DNA from: Thermoleophilales bacterium
Lineage (GTDB): Bacteria; Actinomycetota; Thermoleophilia; Solirubrobacterales; 70-9
DNA length: 64,000 bases
Direction of reading: 5' to 3'
Assembly: GCA_020636895.1 (NCBI GenBank)
Contig: JACJWZ010000002.1
Coordinates: 310,001 to 374,000, forward strand
Numbering within the stretch: position 1 is the stretch's first letter; every line of letters begins with the position of its first letter. Positions 1 through 8,061 of this stretch are shown here, piece after piece. The position numbers and the translations under genes are program-made. The notes below the pieces were generated by a model. That model was not told the origin of the DNA. It worked only from the letters and a program-made list of their open reading frames with translations, and made no database searches.

Positions 1-245
1 CACTCGGAGCTGACGCTGCCCCCGGCGGAGGAGATCACGAGGTCGAGCCCCTGAATCGACTCGTCGCTGAGCGGCTGCACCTCGACCTCGCCGCCGGCGA
101 ACTGCAGGCGCTTGCCGGCGGAGCGCTCGGAGGCGAGGGGGACGAGCTCGGAGACGGGGAAGTCGCGCTCCTCGAGCACGCGGAGGACGGTCGAGCCGAC
201 GGCGCCGGTCGCGCCGAGGACGCCGAGGCGGACGCCGCCGCTCAC
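1..245 (-). CDS. asd: Aspartate-semialdehyde dehydrogenase, N-terminal part (runs off the window)
   Basis: Reduces aspartyl-4-phosphate to aspartate-4-semialdehyde, the second step of the lysine/threonine/methionine/diaminopimelate pathway (cytoplasm). Only the first 81 codons are inside the window. They read as a Rossmann start, VRLGVLGATGAVG at about residues 5-17, with the GATGAVG NADP-binding loop typical of Asd, followed by the LASERSAGK stretch also seen in the family. The GTG start at 245-243 overlaps the stop of lysC (GTGA), so the two genes are translationally coupled in the usual actinobacterial lysC-asd order. The catalytic cysteine and histidine lie outside the window. Identification is firm from the N-terminal motif plus the neighbour. 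Confidence 0.9.
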   Translation of the reverse strand, partial: MSGGVRLGVLGATGAVGSTVLRVLEERDFPVSELVPLASERSAGKRLQFAGGEVEVQPLSDESIQGLDLVISSAGGSVSSE

Positions 246-1546
246 TGGCCCACGCGCGCCCGGTGATGGACGCCGGTCGGCTCCTCCTCGTGCACGGACT
301 CGGAGCCGAGGCCGAAGCTCTCGTGCAGGGCGCGCACCGCGTCGTCGACGCGGTCGGAGGAGATCACGCAGGAGATCTTGATCGGCGAGGTGGAGATCAT
401 CTCGATGTTGATGCCCTGCTCGCCGAGGACGCGGAAGACCTGAGCGGCGACACCGGGGTGGCTGCGCATCCCCGCGCCGATGATCGAGACCTTGCCGATC
501 CGCTCGTCCGTGAGGATCTCGTCCGAGTTCTGGCCCGTCGCCTCGATCGCCTCGACCGCCTGCCGCAGATCGTCGCGGGCGACGGTGAAGGAGAGATCCG
601 CTCCGTGCGTGGTTGAGACGGGCTCGTTCTGGATGATCACGTCGACGTTGACGTTCGCGTCGGCGAGCGCGGTGAAGATGCGCCCCGCCATGCCGGGCTC
701 GTTCTTGACCCCCGCGAGGGTCACGCGCGCCTCCTGATCGGAGTGCGCCACTGCTGTCACTAGCGGTCGTTCCATCGTCTCGTTCTCGGAGACGACGAGG
801 GTACCGGGGCCGCTCTCGAACGACGACCGGCAGTGGATCGGGATGTCGTAGTTGCGCGCGTACTCGACGCTGCGCAGCTGCAGCACCTTGGCTCCCGACG
901 CCGACATCTCGAGCATCTCCTCGAAGGAGACGACCGACAGCTTGCGGGCGTCGGGGACGATGCGAGGATCGGCGCTGAAGACGCCAGCGACGTCGGTGTA
1001 GATCTCGCAGACGCTGGCCTGCAGGGCGGCGGCGAGGGCGACCGCGGTCGTGTCGGAGCCGCCGCGGCCGAGGGTGGTCACGTCCTTGGAATCCGTCGAG
1101 ACGCCCTGGAAGCCGGCGACGAGGACGATGTTGTCCCCGTCGAGCGCGGCCTGGATGCGGTCGGCACGGACGTCGATGATGCGTGCCTTCGTGTGCGATG
1201 AGTCGGTGACGATCCCCGCCTGCGACCCGGTGAGCGAGATCGCCGAGTGGCCGAGATCGGTGATCGCCATCGCGCACAGCGCGCAGGAGATGCGCTCGCC
1301 GGTCGACAGCAGCATGTCCATCTCGCGCGGCTCGGGGCGGTCGGAGATCTCGGAGGCCTGTCGGACGAGATCGTCGGTCGTCTTGCCGCGGGCGGAGAGC
1401 ACCGCGACGACCTTCGATCCCCGCTCGCGCTCGGCGACGATCCGCGCCGCGGCGCGCTTCAGGTCCTCTGGCCCGGCGACCGAGGTGCCGCCGAACTTCA
1501 TGACGACGATCTCGGCGGGCTGCGACGTGGTCTCGGCAGCTGACAT
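242..1546 (-). CDS. lysC: Aspartate kinase with two C-terminal ACT domains
   Basis: Phosphorylates L-aspartate to open the aspartate-family amino acid pathway. The 434-residue product has the amino-acid-kinase signature KFGGTS at residues 17-22, the TTLGRGGSDTTAVALA substrate/ATP loop near the middle, and two ACT modules in the last ~150 residues (around GVKNEPGMAGR and IIGAGMRSHPG), which in this family bind lysine/threonine for feedback control. Length fits actinobacterial LysC (about 420). The start chosen is ATG 1546; an in-frame ATG at 1627 would add 27 Arg/Pro-rich residues unlike the family, and ATG at 1501-1503 would begin directly at MKFGG. No clear Shine-Dalgarno precedes 1546, so leaderless translation is possible. 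It overlaps asd by four bases. Confidence 0.95.
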   Translation of the reverse strand: MSAAETTSQPAEIVVMKFGGTSVAGPEDLKRAAARIVAERERGSKVVAVLSARGKTTDDLVRQASEISDRPEPREMDMLLSTGERISCALCAMAITDLGHSAISLTGSQAGIVTDSSHTKARIIDVRADRIQAALDGDNIVLVAGFQGVSTDSKDVTTLGRGGSDTTAVALAAALQASVCEIYTDVAGVFSADPRIVPDARKLSVVSFEEMLEMSASGAKVLQLRSVEYARNYDIPIHCRSSFESGPGTLVVSENETMERPLVTAVAHSDQEARVTLAGVKNEPGMAGRIFTALADANVNVDVIIQNEPVSTTHGADLSFTVARDDLRQAVEAIEATGQNSDEILTDERIGKVSIIGAGMRSHPGVAAQVFRVLGEQGINIEMISTSPIKISCVISSDRVDDAVRALHESFGLGSESVHEEEPTGVHHRARVGQ

Positions 1547-1728
1547 CGAACCGGTCAGGATAGAGCGGGTCGGCCATGTGGACGCGGCCAGGCGGGACGG
1601 ACGGTGCGGGCGGTGCGCGAGCGGCACTGCGGCCCGCGGACACGGCGAGGCCGGACGAGCGATGCCGCGCCCCGCGAACGCGGCGAGGCGGCGAGGCGGA
1701 GCGGGCGGTGTGATTGGATCGCCCCGCC

Positions 1729-2883
1729 ATGGGGGCGAACCTGAACCGGCGCCAGCGCGTCGCTGCGATCGCTACCGCCTGCGTCGCCGCGGGGATCGTC
1801 GTCGCCGTGATCGCGCTCGCGGGGGGCGGTGGGGGCGAGAGCGACGCGGGGGCCTCGACGGCGGCGGCGACCACGACGACGCCAGTGCTCGAAGCCGGCG
1901 AGCTCGAGCGGCTCGCCGACGGGGTCATCCTCGCCGGCTTCGATGGCTCCGGTTCGGATGCGGACGTAGTTCGGGACGTGGCCGATCACCCCTACGGCGG
2001 CGTCCTCGTCCGGCGGTCCAACTGGGACGGCGAAAAGGAGGGGGCGAAGCTGATCGCGGCGATCCGCAAGGCGGGCTCGAGGGACGGCGCCAAGCCACCG
2101 CTGATCGCCGTCAACCAGGAGGGTGGGCCCTACCGCGCGCTCCCCGACCTGCCGCCGAAGAAGCGTGAGATCGAGATCGGCGACAACGGCGACCCGAAGC
2201 TGGCTGCGAAGTGGATGGAGGAGTCGGCGAAGGCTCTCCGCGGCGCCGGCTTCGACCTCGACCTCGCCCCCGTCGCCGACGTCGCGACGCTCGACTCCCC
2301 GATCGCCGACCGCGCGTTCTCCGACGACCCCGTCGTGGCGGCCGAGATGACCGCGGCGGCGGTGAAGGCCTGCGAGGACACCGGCATCGCCTGCGCCCCC
2401 GCCCACTTCCCCGGGCTCGGCGGCGCCACTCAGGACACCGACGCCGGCCCCGCCTCCGTCGGCCTCGACGCGGGGACGCTCGCGACCCGCGACCTGATCC
2501 CGTTCCGGGCGGCCTTCCGTGCGGACGCGCCGGCGGTGGTCGTCTCGAGCGCGTTCTACACCGCCTACGACCCGGTCACACCGGCCTCCCTGACGTCGGC
2601 GATCGCCACCGATCTGCTCCGCGACGACGAGAAGTTCGAGGGCGCCGCGATCAGCGACGACCTCGCCTCCGGGGCGATCCGGGCGGTGGCGACTCCCGCC
2701 GACGCCGCACCCGAGGCCCTCGCCGCCGGGATCGACCTGGTGCAGGTGGGCGACCCCGCCGTCGTCGGCGAGGTCCGCAAGGGCATCGTGGATGCGGTCC
2801 GCGAGGGGAGCTTGAGCGAGGAGCGCCTGCGCGAGGCGGCGGGGCGGGTGGAGGCGTTACGCAAGGAACTCGTCGGCGGCTGA
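1729..2883 (+). CDS. Membrane-anchored GH3-like (NagZ-related) protein, catalytic dyad altered
   Basis: A 384-residue protein with an N-terminal anchor/signal (residues ~10-30, Val/Ala/Ile-rich, then Gly and Thr/Ala-rich linker) and a GH3 N-terminal TIM-barrel region. Recognisable GH3 elements are PLIAVNQEGG, the GFDLDLAPVADV strand, AHFPGLGGATQDTD and the ISDDL nucleophile motif. In NagZ-type enzymes the loop reads KHFPGHG...DSH and carries the Asp-His acid/base dyad; here the Lys is Ala and the His is Asp, while the ISDDL Asp is kept. It may therefore bind peptidoglycan/muropeptide-type sugars with weak or different catalysis. Start is ATG 1729; TTG 1714 is an alternative adding five residues. 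Divergent from lysC. Confidence 0.75.
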   Translation: MGANLNRRQRVAAIATACVAAGIVVAVIALAGGGGGESDAGASTAAATTTTPVLEAGELERLADGVILAGFDGSGSDADVVRDVADHPYGGVLVRRSNWDGEKEGAKLIAAIRKAGSRDGAKPPLIAVNQEGGPYRALPDLPPKKREIEIGDNGDPKLAAKWMEESAKALRGAGFDLDLAPVADVATLDSPIADRAFSDDPVVAAEMTAAAVKACEDTGIACAPAHFPGLGGATQDTDAGPASVGLDAGTLATRDLIPFRAAFRADAPAVVVSSAFYTAYDPVTPASLTSAIATDLLRDDEKFEGAAISDDLASGAIRAVATPADAAPEALAAGIDLVQVGDPAVVGEVRKGIVDAVREGSLSEERLREAAGRVEALRKELVGG

Positions 2884-2884
2884 A

Positions 2885-2907
2885 GCGCCGGCGCCGGCAC
2901 CCGGCGC
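2885..2907 (+). terminator. GC-rich hairpin after the GH3-like gene
   Basis: Perfect 7-bp arms GCGCCGG (2885-2891) and CCGGCGC (2901-2907) begin two bases after the stop codon. There is no U-tract, so it is only a candidate terminator. The remaining stretch to 3070 holds no recognisable gene. Confidence 0.35.
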
Positions 2908-3070
2908 ATTCGCACGAGCCGGAGCGCTGCGGCGCCCTCCTCGGCGGGCAGGGTGCTCGCATGGCACCTCCGCTGCGACTAGAGGGGAACATGCGCCCTG
3001 TATCCGCAGCGGAGGCCCCGGGCGAACACCACGGAGCGGTGGCGGCGAGGACACGCCGGGCTCTCGGCCT

Positions 3071-3586
3071 CTAGGCGCCGGGCCCGCGCGGCAGCTCGGC
3101 CCCGATCCGCTCTGCGACGGCGCCGGGCTGCTCGCCCTCCGTGCTCAGGACCAGGTCGACCCGCCTCAACGCCTCCGGCATCGAGGAGGCCAGCGCCCGC
3201 GAGACGTTGAGCAGCTCCGGGAGTCCTTCCCAGCCAGGCGGCTCGCGGGCGAGGATGCGATCGCGCAGCGTCTCCGGGTCGGCCTCGAGCCGGACCAGGA
3301 GGGTGCGCTCGGCGCCGGCAGCAGCGAGGGCGGCCTCGCGGTGCGCGTCGTCCTCGAGCGTCGCGGTGATGATCAGCAGCGGTGTGCCGATCTCGCGATA
3401 GGAGTCGGCGAGCATTCGCAGGTGGCCGAGCGACCGTTCGCGGTCGATCGGCGGGCGGGAGCGCTCGAGCTCGTCGACCTCGACCAGAGCGGCATCCTCG
3501 CCCGCGTCACCGAGCGAGTCGTGGAGGGCGGCGGCTACCTCGCTCTTGCCGGCTCCCGGCGGCCCGGTGATGACGAGGGCGAGCAT
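3071..3586 (-). CDS. Small P-loop kinase-like NTPase
   Basis: A 171-residue soluble protein with a Walker A loop GPPGAGKS at residues 8-15, a short acidic segment (VEVDELERSRPP) where nucleotide/sugar kinases place the catalytic acid, a LIITATLED strand, and an Arg-rich LID-like stretch (LRDRILAREPPGWEG). This layout matches the adenylate/shikimate/gluconate-kinase-like P-loop kinases, but the phosphate acceptor cannot be told from sequence. It sits 22 bp downstream of recR on the same strand and may be co-transcribed with the dnaX-ebfC-recR block. Function beyond ATP-dependent kinase is not assigned. Confidence 0.7.
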   Translation of the reverse strand: MLALVITGPPGAGKSEVAAALHDSLGDAGEDAALVEVDELERSRPPIDRERSLGHLRMLADSYREIGTPLLIITATLEDDAHREAALAAAGAERTLLVRLEADPETLRDRILAREPPGWEGLPELLNVSRALASSMPEALRRVDLVLSTEGEQPGAVAERIGAELPRGPGA

Positions 3587-3608
3587 CGAACCCCGGCCCG
3601 CCGAGCCG

Positions 3609-4199
3609 CTAGACGCTGCGGCGCCCGGCCAGGGCGCGGCCGAGCGTCACCTCGTCAGCGTGCTCGAGGTCGGCGCCGACCGGCAGGCCGCTCGCGAGCC
3701 GCGTCAGCGTCACCTGCCCGCGCAGGCGGTCGGCGATGTGGTGCGCGGTCGCCTCTCCGGTGGTCGTCGGGTTCGTCGCGAGGACGATCTCGCTGACCCC
3801 GCCGCGGCCGACGCGCGCGACGAGCTCCTCGATCTTCAGGTCGTCGGGGTCGATGCCGTCGATCGGCGAGAGCGCGCCTCCGAGCACGTGGTAGAGGCCG
3901 CGGAACTCGCCGGTGCGCTCGATCGGGATCACGTCCTGCGGCTCCTCGACCACGCAGATCACCTCCTGCGAGCGGCGAGGGTCGGCGCAGATCACGCACT
4001 GCGGCCCCTCGGCGAGGTTGAAGCACGTCTCGCAGAGCCCGACCTGCTCCTTGACCTCGCGGATCGCGGCGGCGAGCGCGAAGGCGTCCTCGTCGTCGGA
4101 GCGGAGGATGTGGAACGCGAGCCGCTGCGCGGTCCTGCGGCCGATGCCCGGCAGCTTGCCGAGCTCGACGATCAGGCGGTCAACGGGTGCGGGATGCAA
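3609..4199 (-). CDS. recR: Recombination mediator RecR
   Basis: RecR works with RecO and RecF to load RecA at single-stranded gaps. The 196-residue product shows the N-terminal helix-hairpin-helix (LGKLPGIGRRTAQRLAFHIL), a four-cysteine zinc finger (CETCFNLAEGPQCVIC), and a Toprim domain (ICVVEEPQDVIPIE...). Length equals the family norm of about 200. The start chosen is TTG 4199, preceded by AGGGA about 11 bases upstream; the reading frame stays open further upstream through ebfC but that extension has no RecR similarity. Follows ebfC by 14 bp, the conserved dnaX-ebfC-recR order. Confidence 0.95.
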   Translation of the reverse strand: MHPAPVDRLIVELGKLPGIGRRTAQRLAFHILRSDDEDAFALAAAIREVKEQVGLCETCFNLAEGPQCVICADPRRSQEVICVVEEPQDVIPIERTGEFRGLYHVLGGALSPIDGIDPDDLKIEELVARVGRGGVSEIVLATNPTTTGEATAHHIADRLRGQVTLTRLASGLPVGADLEHADEVTLGRALAGRRSV

Positions 4200-4213
4200 G
4201 CGGGCGGGCGTCC

Positions 4214-4567
4214 CTACATGCCGGGGAGGCCGAGCCCCCCGCCGAGACCGCCGGTTAGGCCGCCGAGCTTGCTCTCCGCCCGCTCCTGCGCCGCGCGGAT
4301 GCCCTCGTTGATCGCCGCGAGGACCATGTCCTGGAGCATCTCGACGTCCTCGGGATCGACGGCGTCGGGATCGATCTCGATCGACTGCAGCACGAGGTCG
4401 CCGGAGACCTTCACCTTGACCATGCCGCCACCGGCGCTGGCGTCGACGACCTCGTCCTTGAGCTCCTCCTGCGCCTTGGCCATGTCCGCCTGCATCTTCT
4501 GGGCCTGCTTGAGGAGCGCGCCCATGTCCATCCCGCCGGGGCCGCCGGGGAAACCACCTCTCGCCAT
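4214..4567 (-). CDS. ebfC: Nucleoid-associated protein EbfC/YbaB
   Basis: A 117-residue DNA-binding protein of the YbaB/EbfC family, found as a homodimer that coats DNA. The core MGALLKQAQKMQADMAKAQEEL, the VxVxVSGDxxLQSIEIDPDAV strand pair and the DMVLAAINEGIRAAQE helix are standard. Gly/Pro-rich segments flank it (GGFPGGPGGMD at the start, GGLTGGLGGGLGLPGM at the end). ATG 4567 overlaps the dnaX stop by one base (TGATG), indicating translational coupling; TTG 4570 directly before it is less likely. recR follows. Confidence 0.93.
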   Translation of the reverse strand: MARGGFPGGPGGMDMGALLKQAQKMQADMAKAQEELKDEVVDASAGGGMVKVKVSGDLVLQSIEIDPDAVDPEDVEMLQDMVLAAINEGIRAAQERAESKLGGLTGGLGGGLGLPGM

Positions 4568-6590
4568 CAACTCGTTCCTTCCTTGCGTTCTTCAGCGGGC
4601 ATCCCCTCGGGCGGCCCGGTCTGCTCGGGTTCCTCGTCGACGACGACCTCGGCGTCGAACTCGGCGACGATGCGCCGGTAGAGCTCATCCTCGCGATCGC
4701 TTCCGTCGGACTCGCCGGCGGGAGCCTCCGCAGCGGCCTCCGCGACCTCCTCGAGAGTCACGAACTCAGGGTGCAGGGGGGCGCCGGTGACGGTCTGCAT
4801 CGCCTCGATCAGAACAGTGCGGTTCTCCTTCGCCTCCGCCTTGCGGCGGTTGAAGGCCGCGCTCGCCGGGAAGGCGATCTGCACGGCGCCGTCGCCGCGG
4901 ACCGCCACGGGCCGCGCCCCGTCGAAGGCGGCGGCGAGCAGGCCGGCGCCCGACTGCTTCATCTGGTCGATGATCGAGGGCCAGAGGCCGGTTATGCCAT
5001 CGAGGTCGGGGGGACCCGCGGCGGGTGCGGGGGCCGGCGTGGCGGGAGCGGCTTCCGCGGGAGCGGCCGGAGGTGCTGCGGCGGTCTGCGCGGGAGCCTC
5101 CGCGGCGGGAGCCTGTGGCGAGTGCGCAGCAACGGGGGCGGGGCTCTCCGCGGAGGGGGTCGGCGACGGGGGTGCGGCCGGGGCCTCCCCGGCGGGCGGT
5201 GCGGCGGCGGGGGCAGGTGCGGGGGGCGGGGTGCCTGCGGCGGGCTGCGGCAGCGGCGCGGCGGCGGGGCGGGTGCCTCCGCGGCGGGCTGCTGTGCGGG
5301 TGCCTCCGCGGCGGGCTGCTGTGCGGGTGCCTCCGCGGCGGGCTGGACTGGGGACGCCGGTGCCTGCGGAGCACGCACAGCCGGCGCGGGCGCCGCTACG
5401 GACGGCTGCGTCGGCGGCGGCGCGGTTGCCGAATGCGCGCCCTGCACCCCACCCCGCTCCAGCCGCTCGAGGCGCTGGGCGAGCGCGGAGGCCGAGGGGT
5501 CGATCTCCGGTCGCGCGGAGCGCAGCAGCGCGAGCTCGACGGTCATCCGCGCCTCGTCGCCCTCGCGGATCGCGGCGATCGCCTCCGAGAGCTGGTCGAT
5601 GGCGCGGACGAGCGCCACCTCGCCGAGCCGCTGCGCCTGATCGGTGAGCCGGACCTGGTGCTCGGCGACGACGAGGAAGTGGTCGGGGATCTCGCCCACC
5701 GTCGAGATGACGAGGAGCTGGCGCAGATGCGAGACGAGCTCCGCCGCGAAGCGGGCCGGATCGCGCCCCGAGCGCGCGAGGTCGGAGGAGACCTGCAGCG
5801 CCGCGCGCCCGTCGCCAGCGGCAATCGCCTCGGCGGCCGCGAACAGCAGCTCCGCATCGGCGACTCCGAGAACCGCGAGGACATCGTCGGTCGCGATCTC
5901 GTTGCCGCTGTAGGCGACGAGCTGATCGAGCGTGCCGAGGCCGTCACGGAAGCTTCCCGACGCCGCCCGGGCGATCGCCCCGACCGCGCCGTCGTCGATC
6001 GTGATCGACTCGGCCGCGGCCACGCGCCGCAGCACGACCGCGATCTCCTCCGGCGAGGGACGTGAGAAGTCGAAGCGCTGGCAGCGGTCGACGATCGTCG
6101 GCATCACCTTGTGCGCCTCGGTCGTGGCGAGCACGAAGACGGTGTTCGGCGGCGGCTCCTCCAGCGTCTTCAGGAACGCGTTCCAGGCCTCGCGGGTGAG
6201 CATATGGGCCTCGTCGAGGATGTAGACCTTCCATCGTCCCGCGGCCGGCGCGTAGCCGACGCGCTCACGGAGCTCGCGGATGTCGTCGACGGAGCGGTTG
6301 GAAGCCGCGTCCATCTCGATCACGTCCATCGAGCCGCCGGCCGCGATCGCCACGCACGACTCGCACTCGCCGCACGGTGTCAGCGTCGGCCCGTTCACGC
6401 AGTTGAGCGACTTGGCGAGGATCTTCGCCATCGACGTCTTCCCGGTCCCCCGCGAACCCACGAACAGGTAAGCGTGATGGACGCGGTCGCGTTCGATCGC
6501 GTTGGAGAGCGTGCGGACGACATGCTCCTGGCCGACGACGTCGGCGAACGACTGCGGGCGGTGACGCCGGTAGAGGGACTGCTCGGCCAT
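4567..6590 (-). CDS. dnaX: DNA polymerase III subunit gamma/tau; coding sequence split between two frames
   Basis: Clamp-loader ATPase of the replisome. From ATG 6590 the frame encodes MAEQSLYRRHRPQSF, Walker A GSRGTGKTS, the zinc-binding Cys set (C-x8-C-x2-C-x2-C near residues 63-78), Walker B DEAHML, the SRC-type arginine region and domain III, ending near residue 440 in an Ala/Pro/Gln linker with tandem AEAPAQQP repeats. That frame then runs into Arg/Pro-rich nonsense and stops at 4992. The genuine tau C-terminus (GITGLWPSIIDQMKQSG...) lies in the -1 frame and ends at 4567. The frames join at about 5255-5277. Either the assembly lacks a base in the GC-rich repeat, or the gene is frameshifted, or tau is made by recoding. 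ffs lies upstream; ebfC overlaps the end. Confidence 0.9.
5255..5277 (-). other. Frame junction in the dnaX proline/alanine linker
   Basis: On the coding strand the sequence around CACCCGCCCCGCCGCC is where the N-terminal frame stops looking like tau (AEAPAP then RRCRSPP) and the -1 frame becomes a normal Ala/Pro linker (AAAPLPQPAAG). Upstream of this point the -1 frame is Arg/Gly-rich; downstream the zero frame is Arg/Pro-rich. A one-base slip back restores an uninterrupted tau of about 670 residues. Confidence 0.7.
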
Positions 6591-6663
6591 GGGACGTCGA
6601 GTCTAGACGCGGGCCGGACGCCTGCCCGCATCCGTCGTCCCGTCGCGCTCGGCGAACCCGACG

Positions 6664-6810
6664 GGCGAAGCGGCCTCCGGCCGTGAGCCGACGAGAGGGC
6701 CGTCCTGCGCGGATCTGGGCCGCCAGGCCAAGGACGCAGGAGGCGAAGCGGCCTCTCCGGCCGTGAGCCGACGAGGACGCAGGCCTGGCGAGCCCAGATC
6801 CGCGCAGGAC
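6664..6810. repeat. Nested direct and inverted repeats between ffs and dnaX
   Basis: Two direct copies of GGCGAAGCGGCCTC...CGGCCGTGAGCCGACGAG lie at 6664-6695 and 6742-6775, differing by two inserted bases. Overlapping them, a ~28-bp inverted repeat has arms at 6702-6729 and about 6781-6810 (arm begins GTCCTGCGCGGATCTGGGC) with a single-base difference. The whole can fold into a long hairpin with a ~50-nt loop containing the second direct copy. It lies in the leader of dnaX, downstream of the SRP RNA, so it may terminate ffs transcripts or be a dispersed palindromic element. No ORF is supported in 6591-6866. Confidence 0.7.
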
Positions 6811-6866
6811 CGTGCGGCTCGCCTTCGAAAGACGAGCCCCCGGGCGTGCCCGCCGTGGCTAGCTCG

Positions 6867-6963
6867 GGCCAGGCTGATCCGCGGCGCTTACGGGCTGACG
6901 CTTAAGGCTGCTTCCTTCCGGACCTGACCTGGTTCGCGGGCTCATATCGCGCGGGACCTGGCC
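6867..6963 (-). ncRNA. ffs: Signal recognition particle RNA, small bacterial type (4.5S)
   Basis: The coding strand carries the SRP RNA apical signature CAGGTCCGGAAGGAAGCAGCC-like core (read in two parts: CAGGTCCGGAAGG and AAGCAGCC) at about 6904-6930. The flanks pair: CCAGG at 6957-6961 with CCTGG at 6869-6873, and CCGCGC near 6950 with GCGCCGCGG near 6880. Total about 97 nt, the normal size. It provides the RNA scaffold for Ffh in co-translational membrane targeting. Position immediately upstream of dnaX is the common actinobacterial arrangement. Ends are approximate to a few bases. Confidence 0.92.
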
Positions 6964-7221
6964 GTCAACACCGCCTGCGGCGTACTGGCCCCGAAGGCCG
7001 GATCCTCAGGCGAACGTTCAGCCCCGCTAGAGCGGATTGCGGGTACAGGGTTCCGCTACCTCCCCGCTCAGCACGGTCCGCCTGGGATCGTAGCGGCCGG
7101 GCGCCGTTCGGGTCCGCGGAACCCGGGCGAATGCCGTCTTGCATGTCGCCCAAGCGGGTGTCCAGGCTGTCCAAGCTCGTTCAAGCGTGCGGACGGGGCC
7201 TCCGAGTGGAGGCGCAGCGGG

Positions 7222-8013
7222 ATGATTTCCACGCGCCTCGACAAGCTCCCTCTCCTACTGGCACTGATGGCCGCCACGGCTCTGTGCCTGGCGTTCGCGA
7301 TCCCCTCGCAGGCGAAGATGTCGAGTCAGAAGATCAGCCGTAACGTCTGCCTGACGACCGGCGGCGGCAAGATCGTCCCAATCCCCGGCTTCCCCGGCGA
7401 GCGCATCGACCGGCGCCTGCTCAGCGACATCAAGTACCTGCGCAAGCGCTTCAAGATCTTCATCACCGACGGGTACTCCAACGACCCCGTCCACGCGTCC
7501 AACGGCGAGCACCCGATGGGGCTCGCGCTCGACATCGTCCCCGACACCGCCGCGGGCGGCACCTGGAACGACATCGACGCCCTCGCCCGCATGGCGGAGC
7601 CGCGTCAGGACCAGCCGGTCGCCCCGTTCCGCTGGGTCGGCTACGACGGCGACGCCGGCCACGGCCGCGGCAACCACCTGCACCTGAGCTGGAACCACTC
7701 CGAGACGAAGCCCGGCACGATCGCCGACAGCGTCTACACGCTGCGCTGCCCCGGCGCCGGAAGCTCACCCGACGCCGGTGGCAAGTCGGGCGGCGGCAAC
7801 GGCGGCAAGGGGAACGGTGGCAAGTCCGGCAAGGGCAAGGGCGGCAAGTCCGGCAAGGGCAAGGGCGGGCGCAGCGGCTACTCCGGCGGCCTGACGCCGG
7901 GCAAGGGCACCGGGCCTTCCGGCGGGGTCGGCGTCGGCCGGATCACGGCCGAGCTCGAGCGCCAGGCGGCGAACCCGGTCGTCGAAACTGGCGGCATGGG
8001 CCTCGGCGGCTAG
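7222..8013 (+). CDS. Secreted M15-like (D-Ala-D-Ala carboxypeptidase-type) peptidase with Gly/Lys-rich tail
   Basis: A 263-residue exported protein. Residues 1-31 are a signal peptide (hydrophobic LLLALMAATALCLAFAI, cut near SQA). The catalytic part has the M15 zinc pattern: SNGEHPMGLALDIVP, giving the His and Asp ligands, and GRGNHLHLSW, giving the second His. Members of this group hydrolyse peptide bonds in peptidoglycan stems or crosslinks. From about residue 185 a low-complexity tail of GGKSGKGKGGKSG repeats follows, likely a cationic cell-wall-binding extension. Substrate is not determined by sequence. Convergent with the next gene. Confidence 0.75.
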   Translation: MISTRLDKLPLLLALMAATALCLAFAIPSQAKMSSQKISRNVCLTTGGGKIVPIPGFPGERIDRRLLSDIKYLRKRFKIFITDGYSNDPVHASNGEHPMGLALDIVPDTAAGGTWNDIDALARMAEPRQDQPVAPFRWVGYDGDAGHGRGNHLHLSWNHSETKPGTIADSVYTLRCPGAGSSPDAGGKSGGGNGGKGNGGKSGKGKGGKSGKGKGGRSGYSGGLTPGKGTGPSGGVGVGRITAELERQAANPVVETGGMGLGG

Positions 8014-8056
8014 GACGCGGCGAGCGTCCCTCTCCCCCCCCCTCTCTCTCTCTCTC
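8013..8056. terminator. Hairpin plus C-run and (TC)7 tract between convergent genes
   Basis: A perfect 6-bp stem GGACGC (8013-8018)/GCGTCC (8024-8029) follows the peptidase stop, then a pyrimidine tract: nine C (8034-8042) and seven TC units (8043-8056). This is the only simple-sequence tract of this kind noticed in the window. It probably acts as a bidirectional stop between two convergent genes; the tract could vary in length. Confidence 0.5.
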
Positions 8057-8061
8057 GACCC

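Noticed and set aside
4200..4688. RecR with a ~160-residue N-terminal extension
   Set aside because: The extension overlaps ebfC in another frame and is Arg/Gly-rich; a TTG with AGGGA upstream gives a normal-length RecR.
7783..7900. Glycine/lysine codon repeats that look like a CRISPR-like array
   Set aside because: They are in-frame GGK/SGKGKGG codons of the secreted peptidase tail, with no spacers; no CRISPR array was found anywhere in the window.
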